From Candidatus Izemoplasma sp. (GTDB taxonomy: Bacteria; Bacillota_I; Bacilli_A; Izemoplasmatales; Izemoplasmataceae), in contig JAIPGF010000002.1 in assembly GCA_021736205.1 (NCBI GenBank), positions 25,379 to 89,378 of the forward strand: a stretch of DNA of 64,000 nucleotides, given 5' to 3'. Shown here one piece after another: positions 36,628-45,404 of this stretch; positions within the stretch are counted from its first letter, which is position 1; each line of letters opens with the position of its first letter. The notes under the pieces were generated by a model. The model worked only from the letters and a program-made list of their open reading frames with translations, ran no database searches and had not been told where the DNA came from. Position numbers and translations under genes: made by a program.

Positions 36628-36632
36628 TAAAC

Positions 36633-37550
36633 ATGATTAAAATTGGTTCACACGTTTCAATGAATGGGAGCGACTATTTACTAGGAAGTGTTAAAGAAGC
36701 ACTTAGTTACAATTCAAACACATTTATGATTTATACCGGAGCTCCACAAAATACCAGACGTCAATCGCTAGATAAATTAAAAATAAAAGAAGCACACGAA
36801 CTTATGAAACAACGTAACATTAACCCAGATGACATTGTCGTTCATGCACCGTATATTATTAATTTAGCGAATAAAAATCCAGAAAAAAGACAATTTGCCG
36901 CTGATTTTTTAACTGAGGAAGTTAAACGAACAGATGCAATAGGTGCTAAACAAATTGTACTTCATCCCGGGGCACATGTTAGACAAGGTGTTGAATTGGG
37001 AATTAAACACATTGTTGAAGGATTAAATAAAGTTATTGAAAACACCAAAGATTCAGATGTTTCAATTGCGCTTGAAACAATGGCAGGAAAAGGAACTGAA
37101 GTAGGTAGAACGTTTGAAGAACTCAAACGTATTATTGATGGTGTAGTGCATCCAGAACGTTTAACTGTTTGTTTTGATACCTGTCATACCCATGATGCAG
37201 GCTATAAGACAAAAGAAGACTTTGATGGTGTAATCGAAGAATTTGATCGGATTATAGGAAAAGATAGAATATCTGTTTTCCATATCAATGATTCAAAAAA
37301 TATTATCGGCGCATCTAAAGATCGCCATGAAAATTTAGGGTATGGACAAATCGGATTTGATGCATTAAGATATGTAGTAATACATGAAGATTTCACGCAT
37401 ATTCCCAAAATTTTAGAAACACCACATATCACGAAAACAGATGAAACAAAAAAACGATTATATCCGCCATATAAAGAAGAAATTGAAATGTTTAGAAGTG
37501 GTATATATAACCCAAAATTTCGCGATAATATTCGCAAACAACAACAATAA
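36633..37550 (+). CDS. nfo: Endonuclease IV
   Basis: 305 residues, TIM-barrel AP endonuclease. Metal ligands appear in [49 protein letters not shown] and [12 protein letters not shown]. It cuts abasic sites in base-excision repair. It shares an operon with the helicase gene (2-nt gap). Confidence 0.96.
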   Translation: MIKIGSHVSMNGSDYLLGSVKEALSYNSNTFMIYTGAPQNTRRQSLDKLKIKEAHELMKQRNINPDDIVVHAPYIINLANKNPEKRQFAADFLTEEVKRTDAIGAKQIVLHPGAHVRQGVELGIKHIVEGLNKVIENTKDSDVSIALETMAGKGTEVGRTFEELKRIIDGVVHPERLTVCFDTCHTHDAGYKTKEDFDGVIEEFDRIIGKDRISVFHINDSKNIIGASKDRHENLGYGQIGFDALRYVVIHEDFTHIPKILETPHITKTDETKKRLYPPYKEEIEMFRSGIYNPKFRDNIRKQQQ

Positions 37551-37555
37551 AAATT

Positions 37556-37590
37556 AAACACTTTTCACTTTCTGAAAAGTGTTTTTTTTA
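37556..37590 (+). terminator. Terminator after nfo
   Basis: AAACACTTTTCA pairs with TGAAAAGTGTTT around CTTTC, with a T-rich tail. Confidence 0.88.
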
Positions 37591-37613
37591 ATGGCATAAT
37601 CACTCAATTTATA

Positions 37614-37642
37614 TTGACACAAAGAAAAAAGCATACTATCCT
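37614..37642 (+). promoter_or_regulatory. Probable promoter of queG
   Basis: Perfect TTGACA (37614-37619), 17-nt spacer, TATCCT (37637-37642). Confidence 0.6.
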
Positions 37643-37660
37643 AAATGTAAGGTGACTATA

Positions 37661-38602
37661 ATGAAGAAAAAGATTGAACAAATACTGAGTAATTATTTTG
37701 AAGCATATAACTTTGTTTCAGTTGAACACTACAAACAAGAAAAAGCCCAAAATCAAACAATTGATTTTGATTTTTTAAATGAGTTTAAAACTATTATCAC
37801 TGTAGGGATTCCCTATCCTTCTAAAGAAACACAGTATAAAGGGAAAGGATATGGTATCTTATCTAGATACGCGTATAATACTGATTACCATATTGTTATG
37901 AGAAACTTGCTAAATAAATGTGAAACAAAACTTGGAGCACTTGGATTTAAGACAAAGGCGGCTGTGGATACATCGTTAATCGACGAACGTTTCGCTAGTT
38001 ATTTAGCACATCTAGGATATATTGGGAAAAATCAATTTCTGATTCATAAAAAGTATGGCAGTTATATGTATTTAGGGACTATTTTAATTGATACAGAAAT
38101 TTCTACTAACAAAACACCATATGATATATGCGATGATTGTACTCTTTGTATTGAAGCTTGTCCTAGTGGAGCACTTGATGACGGCTTTGATGAACAAAAA
38201 TGTATTTCTTATTTAACCCAAGCAAAAGAGCCGCTAAACGAAACAGAAATAGGTCTAATAAAAACAATGATTTACGGCTGTGATATTTGTCAAAAAGTAT
38301 GTCCTAAAAATACGAGGGTTGATGTGCATACCTATGAAGAATTTGAACCAAGTGGTATTGAAAATATTCATCTTGAGACATTGCTCAAGATGACCAATAA
38401 AGACTATATGCGTATTTATAAGAACAATGCATCAAGTTGGCGTGGTGCTACAGTAATTAAACGAAATGCCCTCTGTTTAATTGCAAATCAAAATTTAACT
38501 GAGTATATTGAGTTAATTCAAGAATCAATTATTAAATATCATGATGTTTTATGGTATAATGAAACTGCAAAGAACGTACTGAAAATATTAAATCGGGAGT
38601 GA
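37661..38602 (+). CDS. queG: Epoxyqueuosine reductase QueG
   Basis: 313 residues. Two 4Fe-4S motifs, CDDCTLCIEACPSGAL and CDICQKVCPKN, follow the cobalamin-binding N-terminal half; a shorter HEAT-like end is kept (SSWRGATVIKRNALCLIANQ). QueG makes queuosine from epoxyqueuosine at tRNA position 34. ATG 37661 follows AAGGTGAC. It is near the short end of the family range. The next gene, trmL, also modifies position 34. Confidence 0.93.
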   Translation: MKKKIEQILSNYFEAYNFVSVEHYKQEKAQNQTIDFDFLNEFKTIITVGIPYPSKETQYKGKGYGILSRYAYNTDYHIVMRNLLNKCETKLGALGFKTKAAVDTSLIDERFASYLAHLGYIGKNQFLIHKKYGSYMYLGTILIDTEISTNKTPYDICDDCTLCIEACPSGALDDGFDEQKCISYLTQAKEPLNETEIGLIKTMIYGCDICQKVCPKNTRVDVHTYEEFEPSGIENIHLETLLKMTNKDYMRIYKNNASSWRGATVIKRNALCLIANQNLTEYIELIQESIIKYHDVLWYNETAKNVLKILNRE

Positions 38603-38606
38603 TATT

Positions 38607-39119
38607 ATGAATCATGTTGTACTCTATCAACCAGAGATACCACAAAATACAGGAAATATTATGCGTCAGGTTGCCGCATCTAACATGAAATTACATTTAA
38701 TTAAGCCACTCGGCTTTAAATTAGATAAAAAAAATGTCCGTCGTTCTGCTGCGAACTATATTGAGCATGTCGATTATACGGTTTATGACAATTGGACTGA
38801 TTTTAAATCTAAGAATACTGGAGATTTTTATTTCATTACCCGTTATGGTCAAAAACGTCCTGATGCGATTGATTTTACGGACCACAAAAAAGATATCTAT
38901 TTAATTTTTGGAAGTGAATCAAGTGGGATCTCTAAAGAAATCTTAACACCAAATTTTGAAAATTGTATTCGCGTTCCTATGACAGAACAAATTAGAAGCC
39001 TTAATTTAAGTAATACAGTCGCTATTTTATCCTATGAAGTTCTACGTCAACAAAATTATAAAGATTTGTTTGCGCATGAGCCTGATAGCTTAAAAGGCAA
39101 AGACTTTTTACTTAAGTAG
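38607..39119 (+). CDS. trmL: tRNA (cytidine/uridine-34-2'-O)-methyltransferase TrmL
   Basis: 170 residues, a SPOUT fold enzyme. VLYQPEIPQNTGNIMRQVAA, YLIFGSESSGISKE and RVPMTEQIRSLNLSNTVAI are the TrmL/CspR motifs, forming the knotted SAM site. It methylates the ribose of the wobble base in some tRNA-Leu. It follows queG by 4 nt. Confidence 0.95.
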   Translation: MNHVVLYQPEIPQNTGNIMRQVAASNMKLHLIKPLGFKLDKKNVRRSAANYIEHVDYTVYDNWTDFKSKNTGDFYFITRYGQKRPDAIDFTDHKKDIYLIFGSESSGISKEILTPNFENCIRVPMTEQIRSLNLSNTVAILSYEVLRQQNYKDLFAHEPDSLKGKDFLLK

Positions 39120-39126
39120 GGGTAGT

Positions 39127-39663
39127 ATGATAAATAAACTATTCGCAGACATACGTATACATAGCTACAAACATGATGAGTCTTTACACCGTATTTGGGA
39201 CAAAGCAACCGTTATTGAACAAAGTGATGATCACATTGTTGTCGCAAACAGACGAACCAAAGTTATTGAATCAAATGGTCGTTTTTGGCATACAAGAGAA
39301 CCCTCTGTCACATGGTTTTTTAAAAATCATTGGTTTAATATCATTGGGATTATTAAAAAAGATGAAATTCATTATTATTGTAATATTGCTTCTCCTTATG
39401 TGATTGATGATGAAGCACTAAAATATATTGATTATGACTTAGATATTAAGGTTGTTGATGATTTTTCTTATAAAACACTCGACCGTAATGAATACAATAA
39501 ACACAAGAAAAATATGGAGTATCCCAAAAAACTTAAAAAGATTTTATTAGCTCAACTTGATGATTTAAAAGAAATGATTGATTTACGTAAAAAACCATTT
39601 CAACACGATATTGTACTAAGTTATTATGAAAAGTATCAAAAAAGGAGAGATTCCAATGGATAA
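39127..39663 (+). CDS. ntdP: DUF402-family nucleoside di/triphosphate phosphatase
   Basis: 178 residues. HRIWDKATVIEQSDDHIVVA, NIIGIIKKDEIHYYCNIASP and YIDYDLDIKVVDD match the DUF402/NtdP family (YgaC, Sa1684), where the acidic residues bind divalent metal. Family members hydrolyse nucleoside tri- and diphosphates. The downstream membrane gene overlaps its end by 8 nt. Confidence 0.88.
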   Translation: MINKLFADIRIHSYKHDESLHRIWDKATVIEQSDDHIVVANRRTKVIESNGRFWHTREPSVTWFFKNHWFNIIGIIKKDEIHYYCNIASPYVIDDEALKYIDYDLDIKVVDDFSYKTLDRNEYNKHKKNMEYPKKLKKILLAQLDDLKEMIDLRKKPFQHDIVLSYYEKYQKRRDSNG

Positions 39664-40237
39664 GCGCGCGTTTATAAAAGTTTATAACAAGATAAGTATT
39701 TTAGTAGGTATTACACTGTTTGCTGTTATGATTTATTTTATTAACACGTTTCCAACACAATATTATGGCAATGTGACAAAGTCATTCTTTAAAATATCAT
39801 TTGATAATTTACCAGAAACAGCAGCTGTATTTAATTTACCGCTCATTCTTTTGATTATCTTTTTTCTAATGAATGTCTTGGTATTACTGAGTGTGTTACT
39901 CCGTGACGAAGAACAAAAAACAGTGTTACTTGAGGTGCCTATTTACAATACGTTATTTACTTTCTTGATGTTAATTGCCCATATTTTTTATACCGCAGTG
40001 ATACCTAATGTGATTAATGGTACAATCAAACACACTTTTTTTACCTCAACGTTTCCTAAATTAAGCGATGTATTAGTGACGGGTATAAATTTTGTTTATG
40101 TACTGACAGTTGTCTATATTATTTATAATCTCTATATATTCTTTAAATATCTAGAGAAAAAAGAGATTATTGATGATCACTTATATGATGGTGTGGAGTA
40201 TTCTGAAGATGAAATAAAAGAAGAATTAAACGACTAA
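39656..40237 (+). CDS. Four-helix membrane protein, unknown function
   Basis: 193 residues with four hydrophobic helices (about 12-32, 58-81, 92-113, 133-158) and an acidic end rich in Asp and Glu. I do not recognise a family. ATG 39656 follows AAGGAGAG by 6 nt and overlaps the ntdP gene, so the two are coupled. The longer frame from 39626 lies inside ntdP and lacks an SD. Confidence 0.75.
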   Translation: MDKRAFIKVYNKISILVGITLFAVMIYFINTFPTQYYGNVTKSFFKISFDNLPETAAVFNLPLILLIIFFLMNVLVLLSVLLRDEEQKTVLLEVPIYNTLFTFLMLIAHIFYTAVIPNVINGTIKHTFFTSTFPKLSDVLVTGINFVYVLTVVYIIYNLYIFFKYLEKKEIIDDHLYDGVEYSEDEIKEELND

Positions 40238-40268
40238 AAAAATTACCTAGGAAAGCTAGGTATTTTTT
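40238..40268 (+). terminator. Terminator after the queG-trmL-ntdP group
   Basis: TACCTAG (40244-40250) pairs with CTAGGTA (40256-40262) around GAAAG, with a T6 tail. Confidence 0.8.
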
Positions 40269-40317
40269 AGTTTTTACAAGTATAATTAATGAATAGTATT
40301 AGAAAAGAGGCAGTAAA

Positions 40318-41244
40318 ATGAAACATAAAAAATTTTGGATATTAATCTTAATTGGAATTTCCATATTTTTCGGAATCATTTTAATCAGCAATATTATTGA
40401 AGTAGGTATACGTCTTAGAAATGTTCATCCTTACTTAGAATATGGGTTTTATGGACTGAGTGTTATTTTAAGTTATTTTTTAATCATTAACCCAATTCGT
40501 GTGATTGTATTTGCACCTACATTTAAAATTGATGCTTTAATTACCGATCATAATCATAACCACAAGCTCCATAAGAAAGCGGCAAAAGTATTGTTGAATA
40601 ATGATTTTTTACTTGTTCGTGATAAAGATCTTTTAAGAAAATCAATGAACGATAAAGTGAAATTACAAGCAGCTTTAAAAAATATTTTTGAAACAACACT
40701 GAAATCAGAAATTCATGAAAACATTGAAAAAAACGCTAAAAATGTTTTAATTACAACAGCTTTAAGCCAAAATGGGAATTTAGATATGTTGAGTGTATTA
40801 ACGATTAATTTAAAAATGATTAAAGAAATCGTTGAAATATCAGGCTTTAGACCAAGTTATCCGTATCTTGTAAAATTAAGTATTAATGTCTTAGTTACAA
40901 GTTTAATTGCTGAGGGAATCGAAGAAATTGATTTAGGTGAACTTCTGCCAACAAAGTTTAACGAAACACTGACGGAAATACCTTTTATTAAAACAATTAG
41001 TGGGAGTATTGTTGGCGGTATTTCCAATGCGATGTTAACTTGTCGCGTAGGTATTGTCACACAAAAATATTTATATAATGATAACAAATTACTGAACAAA
41101 AAAGAAATTCGTAAAAGTGCCTATAAAGCAACACTGGTAATGATGCCAAACATTGTCAAAAGTGGACTATATTCATTTCCAAAAGGTGTTGCCAGTTTTT
41201 TTGCAAGCCCCTTTAAAAAGTTTAAGAATAAAAATAAAGAATAA
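40318..41244 (+). CDS. DUF697-like membrane protein
   Basis: 308 residues. Two membrane helices near the N-terminus (8-28, 42-66) precede a soluble helical domain. The part TTALSQNGNLDMLSVLTINL and KMIKEIVEISGFRPSY matches the DUF697/YcjF pattern, which includes hydrophobic alpha-helices near TISGSIVGGISNAML. The C-terminus is Lys-rich. No function is known for this group; the gene is close to an HMCES gene (14 nt). Confidence 0.72.
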   Translation: MKHKKFWILILIGISIFFGIILISNIIEVGIRLRNVHPYLEYGFYGLSVILSYFLIINPIRVIVFAPTFKIDALITDHNHNHKLHKKAAKVLLNNDFLLVRDKDLLRKSMNDKVKLQAALKNIFETTLKSEIHENIEKNAKNVLITTALSQNGNLDMLSVLTINLKMIKEIVEISGFRPSYPYLVKLSINVLVTSLIAEGIEEIDLGELLPTKFNETLTEIPFIKTISGSIVGGISNAMLTCRVGIVTQKYLYNDNKLLNKKEIRKSAYKATLVMMPNIVKSGLYSFPKGVASFFASPFKKFKNKNKE

Positions 41245-41258
41245 ATAGAGGTGGGTTT

Positions 41259-41930
41259 ATGTGTGGTAGATTTTCGTTGATTGTAGCATATGATGAGCTA
41301 AAAGAGATATTACGTAAAACGTTTGATTTAACAACGTTACCCAATGAGTTGAAGCTACCTAAGTACAATATAGCACCGAGTCAACAGTTACTTTCAGTTA
41401 TCAATGATGGTCAAGACTATCGTGTTGGATTATTAAAATGGGGATTTATACCGCCTTTTATTAAGAACAAAGAAGACATATTCACGATTATTAATGCCAG
41501 AGAAGAAACCATTGAAGAAAAACCATCCTTTAAAGACGCACTTAATCATCAACGATGTATCATTATAGCAACGGGTTTTTATGAATGGAAAACCAAAAAA
41601 GACCCATATTATATTACTGTTAATAATCAAAAAATTATCTTTTTTGCCGGTCTTTGGAATAAACAGTCATTCGCTGATGAATCTCATTCTACAACTTTGA
41701 TTATTACGACCAAAAGCAAAGATAAAATGTCTAGTGTACATGAGCGAATGCCAGTTATATTAGATAACTCTCAAATTAAAACGTGGTTAAATCCCCATAT
41801 TAATACGGTATCTGAGTTAAAAGAACTGTTATCAAAGCCAATGAGTAATTTTGATGTTATGCCAATTAAAACAACAATTAACAATCCGAAAAACAATGAT
41901 GAATCAGCCTTACAACCACGAAATAATTAA
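41259..41930 (+). CDS. SOS response-associated peptidase (YedK/HMCES family)
   Basis: 223 residues. Cys2 (MCGRFSL) is the residue that crosslinks to abasic sites; NIAPSQ, LKWGFIPPF, NAREETI, ATGFYEWK (catalytic Glu) and VHERMPVIL are all present. It protects abasic sites in single-stranded DNA through a covalent bond. It adds to the repair enzymes of this window (nfo, dinB, recN, xseAB). Confidence 0.95.
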   Translation: MCGRFSLIVAYDELKEILRKTFDLTTLPNELKLPKYNIAPSQQLLSVINDGQDYRVGLLKWGFIPPFIKNKEDIFTIINAREETIEEKPSFKDALNHQRCIIIATGFYEWKTKKDPYYITVNNQKIIFFAGLWNKQSFADESHSTTLIITTKSKDKMSSVHERMPVILDNSQIKTWLNPHINTVSELKELLSKPMSNFDVMPIKTTINNPKNNDESALQPRNN

Positions 41931-41941
41931 CAGGAGGACTT

Positions 41942-42592
41942 ATGAAAAAACGTTTGTTAATCGCAATTATCATTAGTTTAGTGTTACTATTGATACAACC
42001 ACTTGTCTATCAAAAAATACTAAGGTATCGTTTCCCTATAACATTTCCAATCCAATATAATACCATGATTGTAATCGGCTTAGGATTTTTTATTCCCGGT
42101 GTTCTTGCTTTATTAAGCATAGTATATTCAAGAACTAATAAAAATTTACTGCTCGCTTCAACGTCGCTATTAATCATCTCGGTCATGCGTGTTTTACAAC
42201 TTTTACAAAAGATATCACCAAAAATTACATTCACAATTTATCCCCACGATATTCCGTTTGATTTTACGATGTTTGTCGCCTTTATTGGAAGTTTTATAAT
42301 CTATTTAGTGGGAACGAATTTATACCGAAGCGAATTGTTTTCAAACGTGCATTCTACGTCCTATATTATAGTGTCTGTTTTATTTATTTTTAACTATTCA
42401 TACTTCAGAAGCTTTGTCTATATGTTCAGACGTGCAGAGTTTTTTCCCCAATCAGTTTATGTGGCAATGTTTCAAATAACATCGTTCTTAATTGTGTTAT
42501 TCCAAGGAATAATTCTTGTTTTTTCTGTGAAAAAAACCTATGAAGACGAAAATTATCGCCGAAAAAAGTTCAAGCAAAACAAAAGGAGATAA
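41942..42592 (+). CDS. Six-helix membrane protein, unknown function
   Basis: 216 residues with about six transmembrane segments (5-22, 36-60, 68-86, 102-122, 134-152, 174-196) and a basic C-terminus ending in RRKKFKQNKRR. I do not recognise a family. It starts 11 nt after the HMCES gene behind an AGGAGG SD, so the two probably share a transcript. The stop codon lies in the loop of a terminator. Confidence 0.75.
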   Translation: MKKRLLIAIIISLVLLLIQPLVYQKILRYRFPITFPIQYNTMIVIGLGFFIPGVLALLSIVYSRTNKNLLLASTSLLIISVMRVLQLLQKISPKITFTIYPHDIPFDFTMFVAFIGSFIIYLVGTNLYRSELFSNVHSTSYIIVSVLFIFNYSYFRSFVYMFRRAEFFPQSVYVAMFQITSFLIVLFQGIILVFSVKKTYEDENYRRKKFKQNKRR

Positions 42593-42609
42593 ATTAACTC
42601 CTTTTTTTA
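42581..42609. terminator. Terminator overlapping the end of 41942-42592
   Basis: AAAAGGAG (42581-42588) pairs with CTCCTTTT (42598-42605), then T7. It may work in both directions, since the phosphodiesterase gene ends 4 nt away. Confidence 0.78.
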
Positions 42610-42612
42610 TGG

Positions 42613-43713
42613 TTAATTATTTTTAATAATAATCAGCGGCACAATCATTTCAGCTTGACTTAGACCAGCGTGATGTGCCTTATGTGCATCTTTACTAAGT
42701 GACAACATATCATTATCATTTGCAATACTAATATAATCACCTAACGTTGTAAGTAGTGTTTCATGTGGTTTACCAATACCTAGCAAATCTAATGATAAAA
42801 AGGCATCTCTTGAATATAAAGTAAATTTATTACCAAACGCTTCTTTAAATTTTGTTTCAAAAATAGATTTAGAATCATCCTTGACGAAAAAATTCGTGAT
42901 CCTAGGTTCTAAAGAAGGCTTTCTTAATAGATACTTCTCTAAATCATAATCAAAAAATTTGACTTCGTTCACATCAATTAACCCATGATCTGCGATTAAA
43001 ATAATCAAGGAATTATCAGGTAAATCTGTTTGTAACTCTTTGAGTAATTTGTTACAGTGGTTTAATTTTGCTTTAACCTCCATACTTTTAATCCCTGCAT
43101 GATGCTGAGATAAATCAGGTTCAATGTGATAAACATAATTAAAAGTTTGATCATGATTGTGAACTGTAAGAAGGAGTTTTTCTAGTTGTTCTTCAAATGT
43201 TTTAGAGCCACCTGTTCGAAAGGCTGGCCAGAACTCACTCACAGTAACATCCTTGTTATGATTGGCAATTTTATCTGTGATAGAATCATACGATAAATAT
43301 TTATCTCTAAGGACTTCTTTATAAGTATCTTTGGTATAATAATCCACATTTTCAAAGACTGCTAAATTAACATCTTCATGCGGAAAGTATTGTGTCCAAC
43401 CCACATATCCTGTTGAGATAGGTGGTCTACCACTTAACACAGCATTCGTTGCAGCAACTGTGGTAGGAGGATAGATACTTGTAATATCGGTCTTTTTATG
43501 TTGGTTTAGAAATGACGTTACATCACGATGTATGTCTAGTAAGTTGCTTCCAAGGCCATCTAACAACATCAAAGTAATATGGTCAAAATCGTCTGTTAAA
43601 ATTTCATCCAATTCATCTAATGTGGCATAATTATATGGCACATTAAAATATTTAAGTAATGAATTAGACACATTCATAATTGATCTGTTGTAATCGGGAT
43701 AAATTGTTTTCAT
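42613..43713 (-). CDS. Alkaline phosphatase-superfamily nucleotide pyrophosphatase/phosphodiesterase
   Basis: 366 residues. LMLLDGLGSNLLDI (first metal Asp), YPPTTVAATNAVLSG (nucleophile Thr), GYVGWTQYF, EPDLSQHHAG, ADHGLIDV and a final HHAGLSQAEMIVPLI are as in NPP-type enzymes. It should hydrolyse nucleotide phosphodiesters. No signal peptide is visible. It begins 1 nt after the stop of the M42 peptidase gene. Confidence 0.9.
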   Translation of the reverse strand: MKTIYPDYNRSIMNVSNSLLKYFNVPYNYATLDELDEILTDDFDHITLMLLDGLGSNLLDIHRDVTSFLNQHKKTDITSIYPPTTVAATNAVLSGRPPISTGYVGWTQYFPHEDVNLAVFENVDYYTKDTYKEVLRDKYLSYDSITDKIANHNKDVTVSEFWPAFRTGGSKTFEEQLEKLLLTVHNHDQTFNYVYHIEPDLSQHHAGIKSMEVKAKLNHCNKLLKELQTDLPDNSLIILIADHGLIDVNEVKFFDYDLEKYLLRKPSLEPRITNFFVKDDSKSIFETKFKEAFGNKFTLYSRDAFLSLDLLGIGKPHETLLTTLGDYISIANDNDMLSLSKDAHKAHHAGLSQAEMIVPLIIIKNN

Positions 43714-43714
43714 A

Positions 43715-44740
43715 TTACGCCTTTATATAATGAAATAGTAGTTCGATTGTTGCTTTAATACCATCTATATGTGTCCGTTCCATCCCGTGAGAAGCATGAA
43801 CACCAGGTCCTAAAAGCCCCCCTTTAATATCATTACCAGCGCGAATAGCAGCACTCACGTCACTGCCATAATAAGGATAAATATCAACAGCATGACTAAC
43901 CTCATTATCTTTTGCAGTTTTGATTAAGTTATTTGTTAAGTCATAATCATATGGACCACTAGAATCTTTCGGACAAATACTCACATCACGTTCAGTGCAT
44001 GTTAAATCATCGCCAATACAGCCCATATCAACAGCAATCATCTCATCTAGTTTAGGAATGAAAGCTGCTCCGTGACCAACTTCTTCATAGGTACTTATAA
44101 TAAAATTCAAATTAACATCAGGTGTTATATCGTGTTCTTTTAAATATTTAATTAACCCAAAAATGCTGGCTACGTTTATTTTATCATCTAAAAATCGTGA
44201 CTTAATAAATCCACTTTTAGTAATTGTTGTTTTAGGATCGATAAAAATGAAATTCCCCACATCAATCCCTAAATCTAAGACATCTTGTTTTTCTTCAACA
44301 ACCTCATCTAAACGGATATACATATTTTCAGGATTGCGTTTTTTCGTTTTCGCATCTTTAAAGACGTGTATAGCGGGGGATGTGGAAAGAATCGTTCCTG
44401 TATAGGTTTTATCATCACGTGTTTTTATAGTACAATATTCCCCATCCAATGTTGGCCAAATAGGACCGCCAATCGCAGTAAACTTAATTTCACCCTGATC
44501 ATTAATACTACGGACCATTGCCCCTAATGTATCGACATGGACACTAAGTCCGAGTGTTTTATCCGAATGACCAGGAAACTCGATAATTAGGTTGCCTTTA
44601 TTTGTTTTGTAACTTTTCAATCCATATTTATTGGATTCTTCAATAATGCGTGGTATGATTTCTCTAGGATATCCACTAGGACTAGGTATTGTGAGGATTT
44701 CCTTTGCGAAATCTAAAATATACTCTTCATTTAATTTCAA
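43715..44740 (-). CDS. M42-family aminopeptidase
   Basis: 341 residues. Metal and catalytic positions fit M42 peptidases: SVHVDTLGAMV, SRFLDDKINVASIFGL, TYEEVGHGA, VDMGCIGD and GSDVSAAIRAGNDI, with the terminal ASHGMERTH. These cytosolic, oligomeric aminopeptidases trim short peptides. TTG 44740 is chosen 7 nt after AGAGGT; GTG 44749 overlaps the SD. A second M42 enzyme is at 60289-61347. Confidence 0.92.
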   Translation of the reverse strand: MKLNEEYILDFAKEILTIPSPSGYPREIIPRIIEESNKYGLKSYKTNKGNLIIEFPGHSDKTLGLSVHVDTLGAMVRSINDQGEIKFTAIGGPIWPTLDGEYCTIKTRDDKTYTGTILSTSPAIHVFKDAKTKKRNPENMYIRLDEVVEEKQDVLDLGIDVGNFIFIDPKTTITKSGFIKSRFLDDKINVASIFGLIKYLKEHDITPDVNLNFIISTYEEVGHGAAFIPKLDEMIAVDMGCIGDDLTCTERDVSICPKDSSGPYDYDLTNNLIKTAKDNEVSHAVDIYPYYGSDVSAAIRAGNDIKGGLLGPGVHASHGMERTHIDGIKATIELLFHYIKA

Positions 44741-44826
44741 AATAATCACCTCTAAACATTATATCATATTTTTTTTAAAAAAAGTATGTTATAATGGACC
44801 TAGACAAAAATGTAAGGAGTGTTCAT

Positions 44827-45393
44827 ATGAAAATTGTATTTGGAGGCGCTTTTAACCCCATTACAAACGCGCATATATTAGTTTATAAAGAAGTGAAAAA
44901 ACATTTTAAGCATGCAACATTTGTTTTTTTACCTGTAAGTAGTGCTTATACCAAAAGTGCGCTTGCTAGTAATCATTACCGTCAAGAAATGCTTCACTTA
45001 GCACTTGATAAGTATGATGATATTGAAATAAGTGACTTAGAAATTAATGATTCAGACTTTTTAGGAACCTATCAATCACTGATACGTATTAGTGACCGCT
45101 ATGATGAAGAGGTCGCGTTTATTGTTGGTAGTGATAATTTAGATGGGATGGAAAACTGGATTAATATTGAAGGATTATTGTCAGATTTTCAAATTATTGT
45201 GTTAAATCGACATAATGATGATATTCAACAAAAAATTAATCAGAGCCCTATTTTAAAAAAATACCAATCAAAATTTTATATTATAAATGATTTTGATGTT
45301 GCGATTAGTTCGACACAGTTTAGAGAGACATTTGATCAGTCTTTAGTTCCTAAAGAAGTGTATGACTATATAAAAGAAAATGACCTTTATTGA
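44827..45393 (+). CDS. nadD: Nicotinate-nucleotide adenylyltransferase (NadD-like)
   Basis: 188 residues. GGAFNPITNAHILV carries the (T/H)xGH-type nucleotidyl motif, here TNAH; FLPVSSAYTKS, FIVGSDNLDGM and ISSTQFRE match NadD. It joins ATP and nicotinate mononucleotide. The choice of NadD rests partly on the following nadE. Start ATG 44827 follows AAGGAGTG; a -10 TATAAT lies at 44790-44795. The Gly to Ala change in the motif is mild. Confidence 0.85.
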   Translation: MKIVFGGAFNPITNAHILVYKEVKKHFKHATFVFLPVSSAYTKSALASNHYRQEMLHLALDKYDDIEISDLEINDSDFLGTYQSLIRISDRYDEEVAFIVGSDNLDGMENWINIEGLLSDFQIIVLNRHNDDIQQKINQSPILKKYQSKFYIINDFDVAISSTQFRETFDQSLVPKEVYDYIKENDLY

Positions 45394-45404
45394 GGTGAAT
45401 AAAT